The notes: generated by a model from the letters alone, not told the origin. A stretch of 64,000 nucleotides of DNA from Bremia lactucae (GCF_004359215.1 NC_090622.1:2176626-2240625), one strand, 5' to 3'; shown: positions 1 to 12,571, counted from the stretch's first letter. Program-made: numbers and translations.

Positions 1-735
1 GAACGTAATTTCAAGCGTCTCGGGCTTGTGCGGCTTCGGATGTGCCACCAAGTATCCCGAAATCGGATGGAGTGTCACGACGCGGTCAGCCGGTGCTTTT
101 CCGGCCAAAATGTCCGCCGCCTCGAGCGTACAGAAAGCCAGTTGAAATCCATTAGGTCTAGGGGTTACTAAATCGACAAAACAACCCTGTTCGTTCTTGT
201 GGTGTTGCTTTAAGCGAGTTCGTGACGATTGTTGCCGGAACGACCCGAACCGGCTCTTATGAGCAAAAGTAATTGTTCGGACTGTAAGTTGTTGCGTACC
301 AAGTAGTTGGGTAGTCGAATGCGACCTTGGGGACGACAATACGCGTCTTTCGACGCACGGAATGGCGTGAATGACCGAGCTGTAGATAAATTGCGAGCCA
401 TATAAAGCTTGCAATAAGGCATTGCTTTCACTCTCTGTGGGTGACCGCAAGAGCGACAAGAGTTCCGAAGCTGGAGCGGAAATCTCACTTTTAACCACAA
501 TGCGACACTCGTGTGGATTGTTTGAAGAGTGTATGCGAACGTGTGTGCCGTGCGTGCATCCACGGACGCGTTTCCATCCTCGTGACGACGACAAGTGGTC
601 GAGATCAAGATTCGTGTCGGGAACACTGACGCGCTGGACGCGTGTCAAGAGCTCGTAGTCGCTTAGCTGTACTCGACGTGGCTCGATTGACGGAGTGAAG
701 GACGGCACGGTCGGACGATCCGATGTTACGCGCAT
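1..735 (-). CDS. START-like lipid-binding domain protein, 3' end beyond window
   Basis: On the minus strand one frame stays open from an ATG at 733-735 to the left edge, giving 245 residues with no stop, so the C-terminus lies outside the window. An in-frame stop lies upstream of this ATG and no other Met intervenes. The protein starts MRVTSDRPTVPSF. Residues from about 75 onward follow the layout of oomycete START-like proteins: a short helical stretch (LLSLLRSPTES), a strand-rich part with LTVRTITFAHKSRFG, then CFVDLVTPRPNGF and HPISGYLVAHP. In this family the domain usually precedes a FYVE finger; none is visible before the edge. Function is inferred as lipid binding or membrane targeting. 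Domain assignment is by pattern only. Confidence 0.72.
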   Translation of the reverse strand, partial: MRVTSDRPTVPSFTPSIEPRRVQLSDYELLTRVQRVSVPDTNLDLDHLSSSRGWKRVRGCTHGTHVRIHSSNNPHECRIVVKSEISAPASELLSLLRSPTESESNALLQALYGSQFIYSSVIHAIPCVERRVLSSPRSHSTTQLLGTQQLTVRTITFAHKSRFGSFRQQSSRTRLKQHHKNEQGCFVDLVTPRPNGFQLAFCTLEAADILAGKAPADRVVTLHPISGYLVAHPKPHKPETLEITF

Positions 736-3700
736 CTTGCGGCAAATCGGAGAGTGGCAACTGGGGGACTGCCTGCTTGTCAGTAAAGGATGACGGTGGG
801 ATGGTAAGGGAGGTCTTGGGAGACGTGATTTTTGAAAGGGCAAGGCACAAGTCCTTGACCATGTTTATTTTAGCTATTGGTTTAGCAAGTGCTTGTAAAC
901 CAAGTGGCACGTCTTTGGTGTCATGAGTGGGGCAAGTTTTTCGAGCGGCTTGTTTTTTTTTTTTGTTTTTTCCATGTTGCCTACGACCTTTGTCGTCTGA
1001 TAAATAGGAAAAAGCTTTGAGAAAGTTGCAATTGAGTGCGTGTTTCGATTTGATGAGCAAGAGAGTGGCCAGGTTTGGTAAAAGCGAGGAACCCTTCTGT
1101 CTTCCGTGATATTTTGCGGAATTCCGGAAAGAAGGCGAGAGAGGCAGGTGTGGAAACCTGCTGTTCAAGGTACCGCGCACAGGTGGCGGGAAGATCGCAG
1201 AGAGCAGGTAAAGCACCGCTCTGCAAACGACACAAGTGGTTCTTTTGTGCTCCTTGCGACGGGACTCGAGGCTCGTCGACTGTGGACAGTAGTATCTGCA
1301 CTATCCTGAAATTGTACGACGTCTTTGCGACGATCTTTTACTGATTGACTCGAGTTTCTGGTCGAGAGTTGTATTTTGTGATTGAGTTTTGTACGTTTAT
1401 ACTTTTTTGAAAAAGATGGTGAGAGATTCAGTGCTTACATTGCGATCATTTCAAGAATTATTGTTTGACTTGCGTTTAGTATTAGTGAGGCATCTAGACA
1501 GGATGATATATCACATGTGCCGACTTAAATTGCAATAATTTGGTGTCTTGCGGAACGAGATGGACGTCGGCACCAAGGATTTTAAACCTTAAAATTCTGG
1601 AATTTTATGCACCAACCGAGTTCCTCGTGATTTACTTGACTTTAAAAGCTCACCTTTACTTCAAACCAACCTGTGTTTTTATAATGTTGTCAATATTATT
1701 GAGAATGTCATTGGTCAAATCCGGCTCTTAAGCAATATTATATTGAATAACTACATTTTTTCCGTTTTTCAGTCCTACGGAAGACAAAGCGGTGGTGACA
1801 TCAGTGCTTGATGCTCCGTTTTTGTCAAGTACAGAGAAACGTGTGCGATTGTCCTTAATTTGGGGATAAATATGTCAGCTTGTTGATTAAGAAGGGCCAG
1901 AGTTTTAGTGTCACTACGCATCTTGCCGCTGAGCTTGAAAAGGACAGCCCTATAAAAACGAAACAAAGCTGGGGAGAGATTGCTCTTTCGCCTATCTTGA
2001 TTTTGATAACGTTTCTTGTAGAAGCGGCTCTCGATAAAGACTCGGTGATGAGTGGAAATCAAACGTGCTTTGTTTTATGTTGAGCTTTAACTCTTTGCAT
2101 TAAGATCAGAAAAACTAAGGTGTAAGCTTCCGTATATTTTTCCTTTAATGAAGCTAGAGCTTTATTGTTTATTGAAAACAGTCTTGCACTTCTTTTAGGC
2201 AGCATTTATGTACTTAAATCGATATGTAATTTGCGAGAAGTAACGTTTGCTGCGCAATCCATCCAGCTCATTTTTATGCAGCTGTGTAATACGAAAGCTC
2301 TGCATATCGTAGCAAATATTGCACCGATACAGTTTGTCGCTTCGTATGCGTGGGGCTAATTTCCCTTTATCTCCAGCTTGTTTCGCGGCAGTTTACGTTG
2401 TCAACTAGCTGTCGCACATCCCACGAGTTGAGTTTCTGTTTGAGACGACCGAGGAGGCGGTGGTAACCGAAATGCTTTGATTACTTAAGATGCAAGACTT
2501 GGCCTACATGCATATAAAGCATTTTAGCAGCTTGACCATGTTTTGAAGCGGCATGGAATTTGGATCCATGAACTGGTACATTTGTATAAATTCGTATTTA
2601 CAGTTTTGGGCCTTGTAAAGTATCTGTAAATAGGTATACTATACGTATTTCGCTGCTGATGTTCACGATTGTAATTATCTGTCAAAACGAAAACACGTTG
2701 AAAGTGTATCTAATTTGACAGTACCTCATTGAGGTATGGGCGTTTAAACCGCTGTACGCTCCACGTATGATGCTTCACTATACAAATGATGAAAAAAAGT
2801 TCTAAATAACTTAACCAAGCTAACTTGTTTGAGGTGCCAATTTATATACCCTCCTACTTTTGGCAATTGTCATTGCTCACGACATTTAAGTTTGTCCTAC
2901 CAATCTTTGGTTGCTGGTTAAGAATTGCTGCTGACATAACATAATAAGAATTACATCTGCCATCAGGTAAGCTTTACAATTGGAGAATAGTTGTGCCGGG
3001 TAATGCGCCACTAAACAATACGTTCAAGATTTCATAATAATGCAGATTCTTAAACATGGCTGCTTCCAGCTAATGTCTTTTAAAGTGTACCTTGTTGTCA
3101 TTGCAGCGGTATACAGTATTTGAAGCATTCTCGTAATGCCTCTCTATTGCTTGTCTTATCTCACTCGCATCTAATTTCTATAATTTTTGACGAAGCAAGT
3201 GCACTCACCATCTAGTTCTATAATAAGAGGTCTTGACTTTCGCCTTGCTGGCTGTGTTCCGCTTCATGAAACCATAAATGTGCGCTCTTGGTCTACTTAC
3301 GCTCTCATTTTAACCATGAAGTAGGCAATCATTGCGAACACAGCTCTACGATAATTTAATAGGGGACGTAACGAACGCATTATCGGTTGGCGGCACCCGG
3401 AAATAACGAATCTCTTTGTTTCCAGTGCAGTACGTTTTACTTCAGTTAAAAAAGTAATTCGAAGGACAAGTTTGAAAATAGGAATATGGTCAGCTTAAAG
3501 TATTGTACAGCGGAGTTCGTTTGTGTGGCTCGCGGAGGTCGTTGTTGAAACTCGAAATTCTGTTACACTTCTGGTCGAGTAGGCGTGCAGCGAATGAATA
3601 CGTTTATTGATATTTCTTTTAGGAAATAGTATCATCTTGTCAATAAATGTATGTCAAATTAGGCTGACATGTAGGTATGCTTGTAGATAGGTGTGCGTAT

Positions 3701-4322
3701 TGGAGTGCCATCACTTTTGTATGCTCTATTTGAAAACGAGCATATTATTCCAGGTTTTTGATAAATTCAAATGCTGATCATTTCGCGTAGCACAGTAGTC
3801 GAAACATGACCCATTCGCACGTGGTTCAATCTATTTGGTCGTGACTTATTTTCGCTCGTAATGATCAATGTTGCTTTTTCTTTAAAGCAAGTTTTAGCAA
3901 GGTTTCTAATATATTGGTAGCTTAAAAATTCCTGACTTAGATTGACTATTACGCTCTAGCTTGATCTAGAATAATAGGCGTGCGATGACTAGGCAGTGGT
4001 AACAGGAAAAAGTCGAAGGCAGAAGAAAAAATCATTCCGAGTCTTCTATCAATTCTATGTGCTGACACAGGTGTGAGCAGAAACCGTGAAAAAGGAAAGT
4101 TTGCTTAAGGACGTCAAGATTCGACCCGCCAAAAGTAAGGTATCTTAAGCCTTTAGATTGTATCCTCGCATCTCCCGGATGGCTATATCTATTTACCGGT
4201 ACTTGCCTTGTGGCCGAAATTGTCAGTGAGTGGGCTTAACTGTAATGGTGATCCACTTGCAGCAGTAAGCTGAGCCTTTTAGAAAGCCATTCACTATCAA
4301 TAATCACTCCTGGCGCTTAAAT
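736..4322. other. Intergenic region, no supported gene
   Basis: AT-rich and without a recognisable protein frame. The first 500 bases are richer in GC and probably include the promoter and 5' leader of the minus-strand START-like gene. A T/A homopolymer-like tract lies at about 950-970. Several 60-100 codon frames exist, but none has a recognisable motif or domain. No LTR fragment of the families seen elsewhere was recognised here. Confidence 0.6.
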
Positions 4323-5381
4323 ATGAATTCAAGCAAACCGGACGTCATCAACTCACCAGAGTCGGACCCAAATTCTACGAGTCCAAAATGGATACAAAAG
4401 GGGCCTACCAATGAAGCTAAACGCAAGCCAAAGAGACTTCTATGGACAGAGGAGCTGCATATGAGTTTTGTATCGGCAGTCTTTGAGTGTACGTTTGTTA
4501 AAGGTGTCACTTGAATAGGTGACGAATCTTTAAAGCTTTTGTGATACTCTTTTCAAACCAGTGGGGGTCAAGATGGCGTCTCCAAGAGCGCTTCTCGATG
4601 TACGTCCAATTGCTTCTTGTGGTATATGCGAGCCCACAAACTGAACTATTAGCTCTTTCCATGGTAATTCTAGATAATGGAGAGTCAAATTCAGACAGAG
4701 AAAGTAACGACAGAGCATATCAAGTCCCATCTCCAAAAGTATCGAATCGGCTATAAACGCTCTCGTCCTGAACTTCAAACGTCTAGTGCGAATTCGAAAA
4801 AACGAAGTACGAAAGATACTTCCAAACATGTACGGCATCCGGACAGTGAAAGCACTGACAGTATTAAAGCGACAAATCGTGCTAATCAATGCATGAAAGA
4901 TTTTCAAGCATGGAAGAAGAGGGAGGTGCCAGAATGCGAAGACAAGGCATTGGTAGAATTGCCGAGTCCAAACATGATACAGAGGCAGGAGGGAGCAATC
5001 TTCTACGATCGTCGACTCACGTGCAATGACGACGTTGCGTCGGACCTTTCGTGGGACCACGGAACGGAGAGCCTTGCTATGGTACAGCCTGCTGGCCGCA
5101 AATTCTATAACGAGCAAGAATCAAGTCTTTTTCAAGCGAATACACTATTCGTACAGGCAGAGAACCAACAAGCGTGCGATCGCCTTTATCCCGTCCAGCC
5201 CGAGCCAGAGCCAGTTCTAGTGTCTGAGCCTTCGTCCCACTTTACTTGTGAGCACCCGGAGCCATTGGCCATGATTGCTGTTGAAAGGGATGAAGGTGGA
5301 CTGGACCTTACGAGCTGGAGCCGATTAAGTTTGACTATTGATCCCGATGAAGATGAGCTCTTCGACTTTCTGCAATCATAG
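4323..5381 (+). CDS. SHAQKYF-type Myb transcription factor, three exons
   Basis: Exons 4323-4488, 4562-4599 and 4674-5381 join in frame to 303 codons. The splice restores a single Myb/GARP-like DNA-binding domain at residues 38-92: KRLLWTEELHMSFVSAVFE, then LGVKMASPRALLD from the tiny second exon, then a third part ending TEHIKSHLQKYR. The SHLQKYR (residues 86-92) is the variant of the SHAQKYF signature in the third helix. Exon 2 encodes only about 13 residues, which is why the gene looks like two unrelated ORFs when unspliced. The rest is acidic and polar (several PEPEP-type and DEDE stretches), consistent with a regulatory or activation region. It is inferred to be a nuclear DNA-binding regulator; its targets are unknown. 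The ATG chosen is the first in frame. Confidence 0.85.
4489..4561 (+). other. Intron 1 of the Myb gene (73 nt)
   Basis: Starts GTACGT and ends CCAG after a short pyrimidine run. Its removal places TTT GAG T in front of TG GGG GTC, giving FELGVK, which continues the Myb helix. Without splicing the frame meets a stop at about 4512. Confidence 0.85.
4600..4673 (+). other. Intron 2 of the Myb gene (74 nt)
   Basis: Starts GTACGT and ends TCTAG, with an ACTGAAC branch-like element. Removal joins CTT CTC GAT to ATA ATG GAG, giving LLDIMES, and keeps the frame into IKSHLQKYR. Both introns share the same donor hexamer. Confidence 0.83.
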
Positions 5382-7234
5382 ATGGGTCTGCTTTAGGCTA
5401 AGTTGTCCATATGGGATCGAAAATACTACACTCATACGATGCTAGTGCGAGCGAAGCACACTCCATGGCATGATCTACAGATACAAGCAGAGCTGGCTAA
5501 GTCGACTCCAAATGTCTTTCATAGGACCATGTAATAAGAAGATCGCAAAAGTGGTGCTTCTTGTGCCCAACCTAGCTGCAATGGAACACATGATAGGCTA
5601 ACGACACGATCATTACATAAGAAATCAAATAAATTGGCTGCAATGAGATGCACTACTGGATTCACATATACAGCTAAAGCTAAGTTTCATTCGGATTGTA
5701 AGCTTTATTCTTTGCTCGCTATTCAAGTGACATGAATCGCATCGAGTAGACAATTGATACCCTTCGTGTTAACAAAAACGTTGAGTAGGATACGCACTCC
5801 ATCGTTGTATCTGTAACAGGCTAAAGTTGCCTTAATGTTACACAGTCCCCATTAAGTACATTTGGTACTTCAGAGGATGGTCAATTACTAAATAATAGTA
5901 ATTAGACCCAGCACTCGGTGTGGTGCACATTTGTGACCATCCCTTGTGGATGTGATGCACATGGATACATTCACATTAGGTCATTAAGGCCTGCACACAT
6001 ACAGATCTCTGTCGCGAGAGAGAGCGAGCTCAACAGCCTTAATCCCATCTGCGAGCTTTAGGAGACATCAAAGTTTTCGCTTTCGTTCAAAGACTATCAA
6101 ACGACTCTGCTATTGCTTTTGTGGATTTTATGGAACAGCTTTTTAAACTCGTAAAAAATTCCAAACGATACTTTTTATACTTTACGCACCGGTCGGAGCC
6201 ACGAACTTTAGTCATTTTATTACCTCGAGTCTTGCAGCACTAATTTTATGTTTAATTCAAGATTTTGGCCTCACAACGTGATGCACACATGGAGGTCCCA
6301 AATTTCCGGATAGATGGCGTTTCGTAGACATGCACCAGAAATTAGGCACCTCATCACGCAATAGCTGATTAGATAATTTAATCTTTTCATCTCATTATTT
6401 TGATAAAGAATTGAGCTTTTTATGATTCCAATTTTAGACTTTTTATACGTATAAATGCTCTGTTAGCTATGATTTGGAGCCCAAACACTTCGATTTCCTT
6501 CGTAACGCTGAAAGCGCATTCACGACACCTCATCTAATGAACGGACTCAGTGCCCGCCGAGAGTCGTCTTCGCGCCAATGCGTGGCGGAATCAAATCCCA
6601 TAAACATTTTCTCGGACGGAGTGTGGTCGTAGCAGTTTAAAGGAAAATGGAGAGCCCGTGACTCACTAAAAGATGTCAGAAGACACGAGAGCGCTCAAAA
6701 TACAGTCGTGAAGTCAATTGTTTGATCACTGGCCTCCAGAAGAAAATTAAGGCGAGCAACACGCAGTATAAATAGTGTGATGAAGAAAGCACTCAATGCT
6801 TACATTCTGGTTGCTAACCATTAAACACACTAGGGTAATTTAATCTTTTATTGACATAGGTAAGAGCCATAGGATTCTGAAGCTTCAAGCTTCTTCGTCT
6901 TTGCATTTTGCTACTTTGTCATTTATAAGATCGATGGCTTGCACTGAAGGCTTTAGAGAGAAGTGTGTCCATTACAATGTCGAGGTGTCCATCCGCACTA
7001 TAGCGGATCTACCTAGCTTCTTAAGTCAGAGGAAAATTTATAGACTCAGATAGTCACTTAGTACTATAAAACTAATAGTTTCGACATCTCAGTGAGTTGT
7101 ACAAGCTCGAAGATGCTGCTGGTCCAAAAAAAGTTGAGATTATAAAAACTTGAGACTTCTGATGGGAAGCTTAGGGCATACTCTCTGTTCTGAAAAGCTT
7201 TGCTTCTGTGTAATTTGTTTTCAGGCCAAGCCTG
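5382..7234. other. Intergenic region with one LTR fragment
   Basis: 3' flank of the Myb gene, followed by AT-rich sequence with no recognisable gene. It holds a truncated family B LTR at 5813-5978. A TATAAATAG string occurs near 6767-6775 but no credible frame follows it. Confidence 0.55.
5813..5978 (+). repeat. Truncated family B LTR (U3 start)
   Basis: Begins TGTAACAGGCTAAAGTTGCC and follows the start of the family B LTR (compare 41743 and 46836) through the ACCCAGCACTC and CATTCACATTAGG stretches, then stops matching. Only the first third of the LTR remains, with no internal element sequence next to it. Confidence 0.85.
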
Positions 7235-7567
7235 GGCGATTCTTGCCGCTTAATGACTCCTGGCTCAATGGATTCAGGGGTTCGTGGAACCAGGTGGCAA
7301 CTAGTCCCCGAGAGTATATCACTAGACGCTTAAACATCAAACGAGTAACTCAACTATATTAAAGTAAGTTGAAAATCAAAACCGTATCCTAGCTAAATTA
7401 GATATAGATTTTGACCGCCATATTTAAATCTGGCGGCTACCACATATGTTACCCCTGCTTTGGTGATTAATTACTTGGAATAGAACATTCGGGTATTTTA
7501 TCCATAAAGTAAATGTACCACCACAACGGTTCCCCAACCAAAATGTGCCCCAGTCAGACTGGTGACA
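7235..7567 (-). repeat. 3' LTR of C1, truncated
   Basis: In reverse complement it starts TGTCACC at 7567 and follows the C2 LTR (24531 onward) through GGTTCCCC/GGGGAACC, the ATCTGGCGG segment and the GGCAACTAGT segment. It lacks the distal part (U5 end). A purine-rich stretch (AGAGAGGAAATG in element sense) lies just upstream and is a plausible polypurine tract. Confidence 0.75.
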
Positions 7568-7604
7568 CCTAGCGACAACATTCCATTCATTTCCTCTCTG
7601 TAGG

Positions 7605-8852
7605 TTGGAATTTATACAGCTAACCGTTTGGTTGTGTTTTGCAGTGCTTTGTCTAATAACAACTAAGCGTGAGTCACAGACTCTACGCACCTTTCTTAAC
7701 GATGATGTGATGGTGGACTATGAAAGTCACACTCCAAAAGAGAATGTTGAAAGGAGCGCGGCACCTACACGCCTCGTCGTGTGGACGAATATCGGCCGGC
7801 CCCAAATACGCTTCCAAAACGTGGTGCCGCGGATGTATTAGCTGCATGGCGCAGGACACTAGACCCTGAGTCCAACATAATTACGAGCCCGCTCGATGAA
7901 GAGAAAGTGCAGGAAATCCTCATGGAGGAATAAGATCATCGTCAAGCTGCTGTAGACCTTGCAGAAGCAAAAGCTCACAGTGAACACCTATTCACTCCAC
8001 TAAGTTTGAAAGAGCATCTTCAAGAGGTAACGGGCCACAGGTTGACCACCTGGACCTCCGGATCCAAGGCGACGACGTCTGAGGAGCTCGATGCTCGCGA
8101 TGCTCTTCAACAGCGATTCCTAACGCCCAATGAAATGACGCGAATTGACGCGTTTGCGTGATCAGGCCCGTGACGCTTCGGTAACCTAAATGAGGGAAAT
8201 TCCCTCGTTCGATTTCCAAACGAGTCAAAAAGCGAAAGCGACGCTTTGTTTGGGAACTGGGTCCACCAGGCCCACCACCTCCGCAACATCTAGTCGATAA
8301 GAAAGTTGTCTGATGTAGCTGATGCTCATTTGGGAGGAAAGCTTCGCTTCAATTTCGCGAAGCCTAAGGCCAAAGGCCAATGACGTTCGGCGCGTATGCC
8401 TCAAAAAGAGAAAGGCCTAGCCAACTCTTTAGTGTTCCGGTTGCGCGCGCAATTATGGATCGAAAACGCTCTGAGGCTCTGAAGGTCCATCTATTTTCAC
8501 TTCTATTGGTGCAAGCGTCGTCTGACGGAAGTTTACCCTGAGCTTGGCGCTCAAAAACATCATCGGTGTACGGGAAATCTTGCCGAAGAGGTACCTCAGC
8601 CTCCCAAGATTTTTTGGAAGGGGAGTGAGTACCCGAGCCACTTCACCAAATATTAGTATTGGTGCTTGCGACGACGTCGCTTCAAAAGCTACTCCACGTG
8701 AAAGTGATAGCTCCCTCCCTTATCGAGTAACGCGGGAGGGGTTCAAAACCTCGGTAGAAGCATTTGATGCTCTAAAGCACGAGGTGCAACTTTTTCGCGA
8801 GGGCTTGGCTCGAATCGAGGGCTCTTTTGACGCGGTCCAAACCCGCCTTTAA
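7605..8852 (+). pseudogene. Opposite-strand ORF of family C, degraded
   Basis: Reading opposite to gag-pol, between the 3' LTR and integrase. Pieces in shifting frames include FPNESKSESDALFGNWVHQA (about 8210-8270) and EAFDALKHEVQLFREGLARI (about 8757-8816). Both recur in the equivalent place of C2 (FPNETRSENEVSFENWVHRA and EAFDAQRHEVQLLREVLARV). The C-terminal piece has heptad-like hydrophobic spacing. It overlaps the sense chromodomain. Function unknown. Confidence 0.5.
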
Positions 8853-11800
8853 ACATTAATACGTCAAAAGTCTCATTTAGAGAGCCAGCAGGACATCCTG
8901 GTGAGGATGCAGCAATCTGCGGTACGACCGCTTATCTCGGCGCAAGCACCTTTAAGTCTACGTGGAAGGGTCCCGAAGTGGCTTTCGCAAGCCGACGTAG
9001 TACACTGGGTGTGCACGCAGCTTGCAGAATAGGCCCATCTTGACCACGACCGCGGAAACCAAGTTAGTAGGTAGGCTCTTAACGTATTCATAAATTGGTC
9101 TCCGACCGCACAAAAATTAATACAACTTCTGCCTTTGGCATCTACTTGTTCTTTATTTTTGTCTTGGCTATCCGCCATTGTGTCTTTCACATGCCTTTAG
9201 AAACTAAATCGCGGTGCGAAAAACTCGCTGACTTTTTTCGAACGTTACAAAGGCTGATAGCGGCAAGCCTATCGCAAAAAGTCTCTTCCACCAAGTACGG
9301 AATAACATAGTGGTCTAGTTTACGGAACGCGTGGGTGCGTGGGACCGCTGACCTGCAACGGAGTATAGCCTGTAGAAACATGCACAGTACTATTTAAGCA
9401 AACTTTAATATCAGGAGCATTGAGCTCCAGCGCTTTGGTGTCTCAGCACACTTACTGCGCAGAAAGTCTTCAATGACGCAATTAATATGTTCAGTTTGAC
9501 CATCGGTCTGCGGACGGTCCGCGGTGGACAAGTTCAATCTAGTGCCAAGCACTCGAAGATCACTTTCCAGAATTTACCCTTGAAACGAGGTCTCGATCAG
9601 AGCCAATTGTCACAGGAAAACTGTTTCGTCAAAACAAGCGATCTATGAAGAGCTTGCTGTACCTTCGCCATCAATGATTTCCGGCCCAGCCGCTAAGTGA
9701 ACCTTGTTGTTTAATTGGTCAACAAAGCCCACTATGCCGGTGCTTCCGACCAAATGTTTGGTAGACCAAACACAAATTTCATACTAATACTCCCAACACC
9801 ATGTGGGTACGGGCTAACTGGCCAGTGGCGCTATAGCATGAGCCGAGGGTTTACCCGTTGGCAAGTTTTGCACGTGCAAACGTATGTGCTGACCCATTTG
9901 TAAAGCTTGGGCAATCAATATCTCTGGCTTACCGAGTCGTGGGTCTTTTCTCTCCCGCGATTGCCACTGAGGTTGGTATCATACGCCTTATTGAGAGTTT
10001 GAAATTTTTACTTCTTATCATGAGGAACAACGATGCACGAAGAATCCGCAGCATCCTTGCAAATTAAAGCAACAGGTCGTTATCGATAGCAAATTGATGT
10101 AAAACCTTGCATGCAAACGTGCCGACAATTTAAAGCTCGTATCAGTGCTCTTTAGAGCTTGCAGCAGAGCTGCACACTATTCATCCTGGCATAAGGTGAT
10201 GTTATAGTCGTTAGATGAGAAAGCTCACAATCCGGTCAGCGTGATAGCGCACCAGCCAAAGCATTCTGCTTACCAGGGTTGTACTTGCATCGAATTTGTA
10301 TTTGGCAGAAAAATGAAAACCATCGAGCCATCCTCTGTGATTGATGGGCGACTCAGTTGCAGTGAGTAAAGACTCGCGATCTGTATACGTCACAAACAGC
10401 TCAGAGCCAAGCCTGAATTTGACAAGAGCATACTTCATTGCAAGCAACAATTCGTTATGAGCCGAGTAGTTCGTTTCTGCGGTCTAGGCTAAAACGCACT
10501 TACACGTTCGCGCCCAGCAATATCTGCTTGTAACAGAGCACTACCGATGGCAAATTCGATGGGCCGCATCGACGATGTAAGGCCAATTTGGATTTGGCAG
10601 AGCCAGAATTGGGCATGGATAAGACTATCCTTAACTGCTTCAAAATCATCATTCTGGTTCTCGTCCAGCACTTATCCGTATCCTTTTAAGGGGATCGGAT
10701 AATGGTAGCCATATCTGCGTAATTATCGCTATATCTGTGCAAGAAGTTAACGACGCTTATGCTTCTTAGGAACTGGCCAATCAATTATGACTATAAATTT
10801 AGCGCAATTCACTCTAAGGTCTCGCTTCCCAATGATGCTCGCTAAGAAAACGATTATTCTTGCGCCAAAAATGCATCTAGAGGCATTGGAATGCAATTTA
10901 GTTGTGAGCATGAACTCGAGCACTGCTTGCAAATGGTTTATGTGGTTCTCCACATCCGACCGATCCTGTTTCGCACGACTTTGGACAAAAATGCCTTAAA
11001 AAAGTCTGTGCATTACCTTGATGAGGACGAGACGTTTAAGTCACTAGCAATTATTAGTAGCCGAGGCATTGGAAAACCCTTGCGGAATAACCAGCTACTC
11101 CCACAGCATACCGCTTGGGGTGCTAATCACCTTAAGTAGAATATCACTAGCTCTCATGAGCACTTAGTTATAGCCATAGAATAGTGCACTGTACAACGTG
11201 CATTCCATTATGTTGTTCCGAAGGACATCCTTTCTAGGATTGGGGGGTATGTGTAGGTATCGTGGTAGCCATAAGCTCGTTGTAAGAATGTACAATGCGT
11301 CATTTGCCACTAGGCTTTTTCACACAAAATGTCGGTGTAGAATGAGAAGATTTGCTCTCACGGACCATTCCAGCTTCGTGCTGAGCACGGAAGAAATCAT
11401 TATTGGCGTCACAATGTTTTTTTGGTAAAGGTTACTGTCGAGTAAAACAGTTTTTCAATACCAGGAGCCAAGTCAATTTCATGACGGAAACCTCTATCCA
11501 GACAAATACAGATGATGGGCTAATACACACTACATCTTAAAATTCCTTAACTTAGGAAATTTTGGATCCGCTAGATCTTTAAGGATCAATGATGTACTCC
11601 GCGCACTAAGTGCTGCTTATGTCTCCTCCAGGACGGCTTCATCCAGAAGCGATGATGAGTTAAGCTCAATACCTAGTCGAATGACCACCATATCAGATAA
11701 GTTCCAGCCTTCAAAGCTCGGTGGAACTTACCAACATACATTTCGTCCAGCTCAAAAAGAGCATGTACTGAAGGGATTACTGCAAAGCTAATTCCTCCCT

Positions 11801-12200
11801 CGATGTTACCGGTTACACCATTAACAAGCGAATCAAATTGTTCGTACAGATGCTTGGCGTCTCCCCTGTCTCGAAATACGCCTCATAGAAACGGGACGTT
11901 CACGTCCCCAGATTTTTCAGCCTGTATTGGTTATATGCCAGACATGGTGTCTTATTCGACATCCGACGCGGACTTGTGTAACTCAACTTTCTTGTCCAGT
12001 GATCATCACGTGTCACTTCACGTGCATTAAAAGGGTTTGACCCGAAATGGCCTGGCGAACCACCAACAGTGTCACTACTGAAATGCCACCTCGGCCGAAT
12101 ACCCTGGTGGACTTAGACGTGCCGATTTACGTATCTCAGGAATAACACACCCTTGGAAACTAGCACCAAGTAGCTCGATGCGTAATGGCACGGGGCGTTA
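8580..12200 (-). pseudogene. Pol of C1: linker, RT, RNase H, integrase, chromodomain
   Basis: Reading from high to low coordinates: the pol linker (about 11600-12200), the RT palm end with CIFGA (10747-10953), RNase H with FAIGSALLQAD and MKYALVKFRLGSELFVTYTD (10211-10671), the integrase region, the integrase C-terminal lead-in MADSQDKNKEQ (ends 9178), and a chromodomain remnant with LLKRRRRKHQY and YLVKWLGY (about 8600-8700). Multiple stops and frameshifts break every domain, so no enzyme is expected. Confidence 0.78.
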
Positions 12201-12222
12201 GTCAAGCCTGGTTTGTTAGTCG

Positions 12223-12571
12223 CTCAGACGACTAACAAGAGCTTTGACAAGCCATGGTCAAATTGATTGACTCAGGAGCGCCTTGCATTTATGCTCGACG
12301 TCTTTCCCTTGCGAGAATCAACAATATGTTGAGGCGCTTAAATCGCATAAAATTGAAAGAATCACTGTTTTGCTTAGCGACCGGGACTCGTGTCACTGTC
12401 CTTAAAGTTCCGTTGAACTTACTTTTTAATGTTTTTGGACTTTGATAGTGTGTAACGCTGGCTTCGTCCTTGATTTGGATTCGAAATATGATCTCATCCT
12501 TGTTATGGCCTGGCTTCAACGCTGTAAGCAATGTATAGGTTGGAGGTCTAAGACCTTAGGCGCAACGCGCA
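12223..12571 (+). pseudogene. Inverted family C protease fragment
   Basis: Plus-strand piece in opposite orientation to C1. It carries LIDSGAPCIYARRLSL (retropepsin-type D-S-G), LATGTRVTV and LDLDSKYDLILVMAWLQR, the protease body and its ILG-type end. The same order occurs at 26215-26560 in C2. It abuts the truncated LTR of A1 at about 12571 on the right and a hairpin junction on the left. Confidence 0.75.

Larger units (their letters stand above)
7235..12222 (-). mobile_element. Family C Ty3/Gypsy chromovirus, copy C1, degraded
   Basis: Minus-strand element with its 3' LTR on the left (about 7235-7567), then an opposite-strand ORF, chromodomain, integrase, RNase H, RT and the pol linker up to about 12200. 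The gag half and the 5' LTR are missing. Every frame is interrupted. At the right end it meets an inverted piece of the same family's protease (12223-12571) across a perfect 10-bp inverted repeat. Matches were judged against copy C2 at 24531-31140. Confidence 0.85.

Noticed and set aside
605..1216. 203-codon minus-strand frame overlapping the START-like gene
   Set aside because: It is low complexity and lies in a different frame from the START-like gene, which has the recognisable domain pattern. Treated as a shadow plus leader sequence.
6767..6775. TATAAATAG as a promoter
   Set aside because: No credible coding frame or transcript start follows in the next kilobase.
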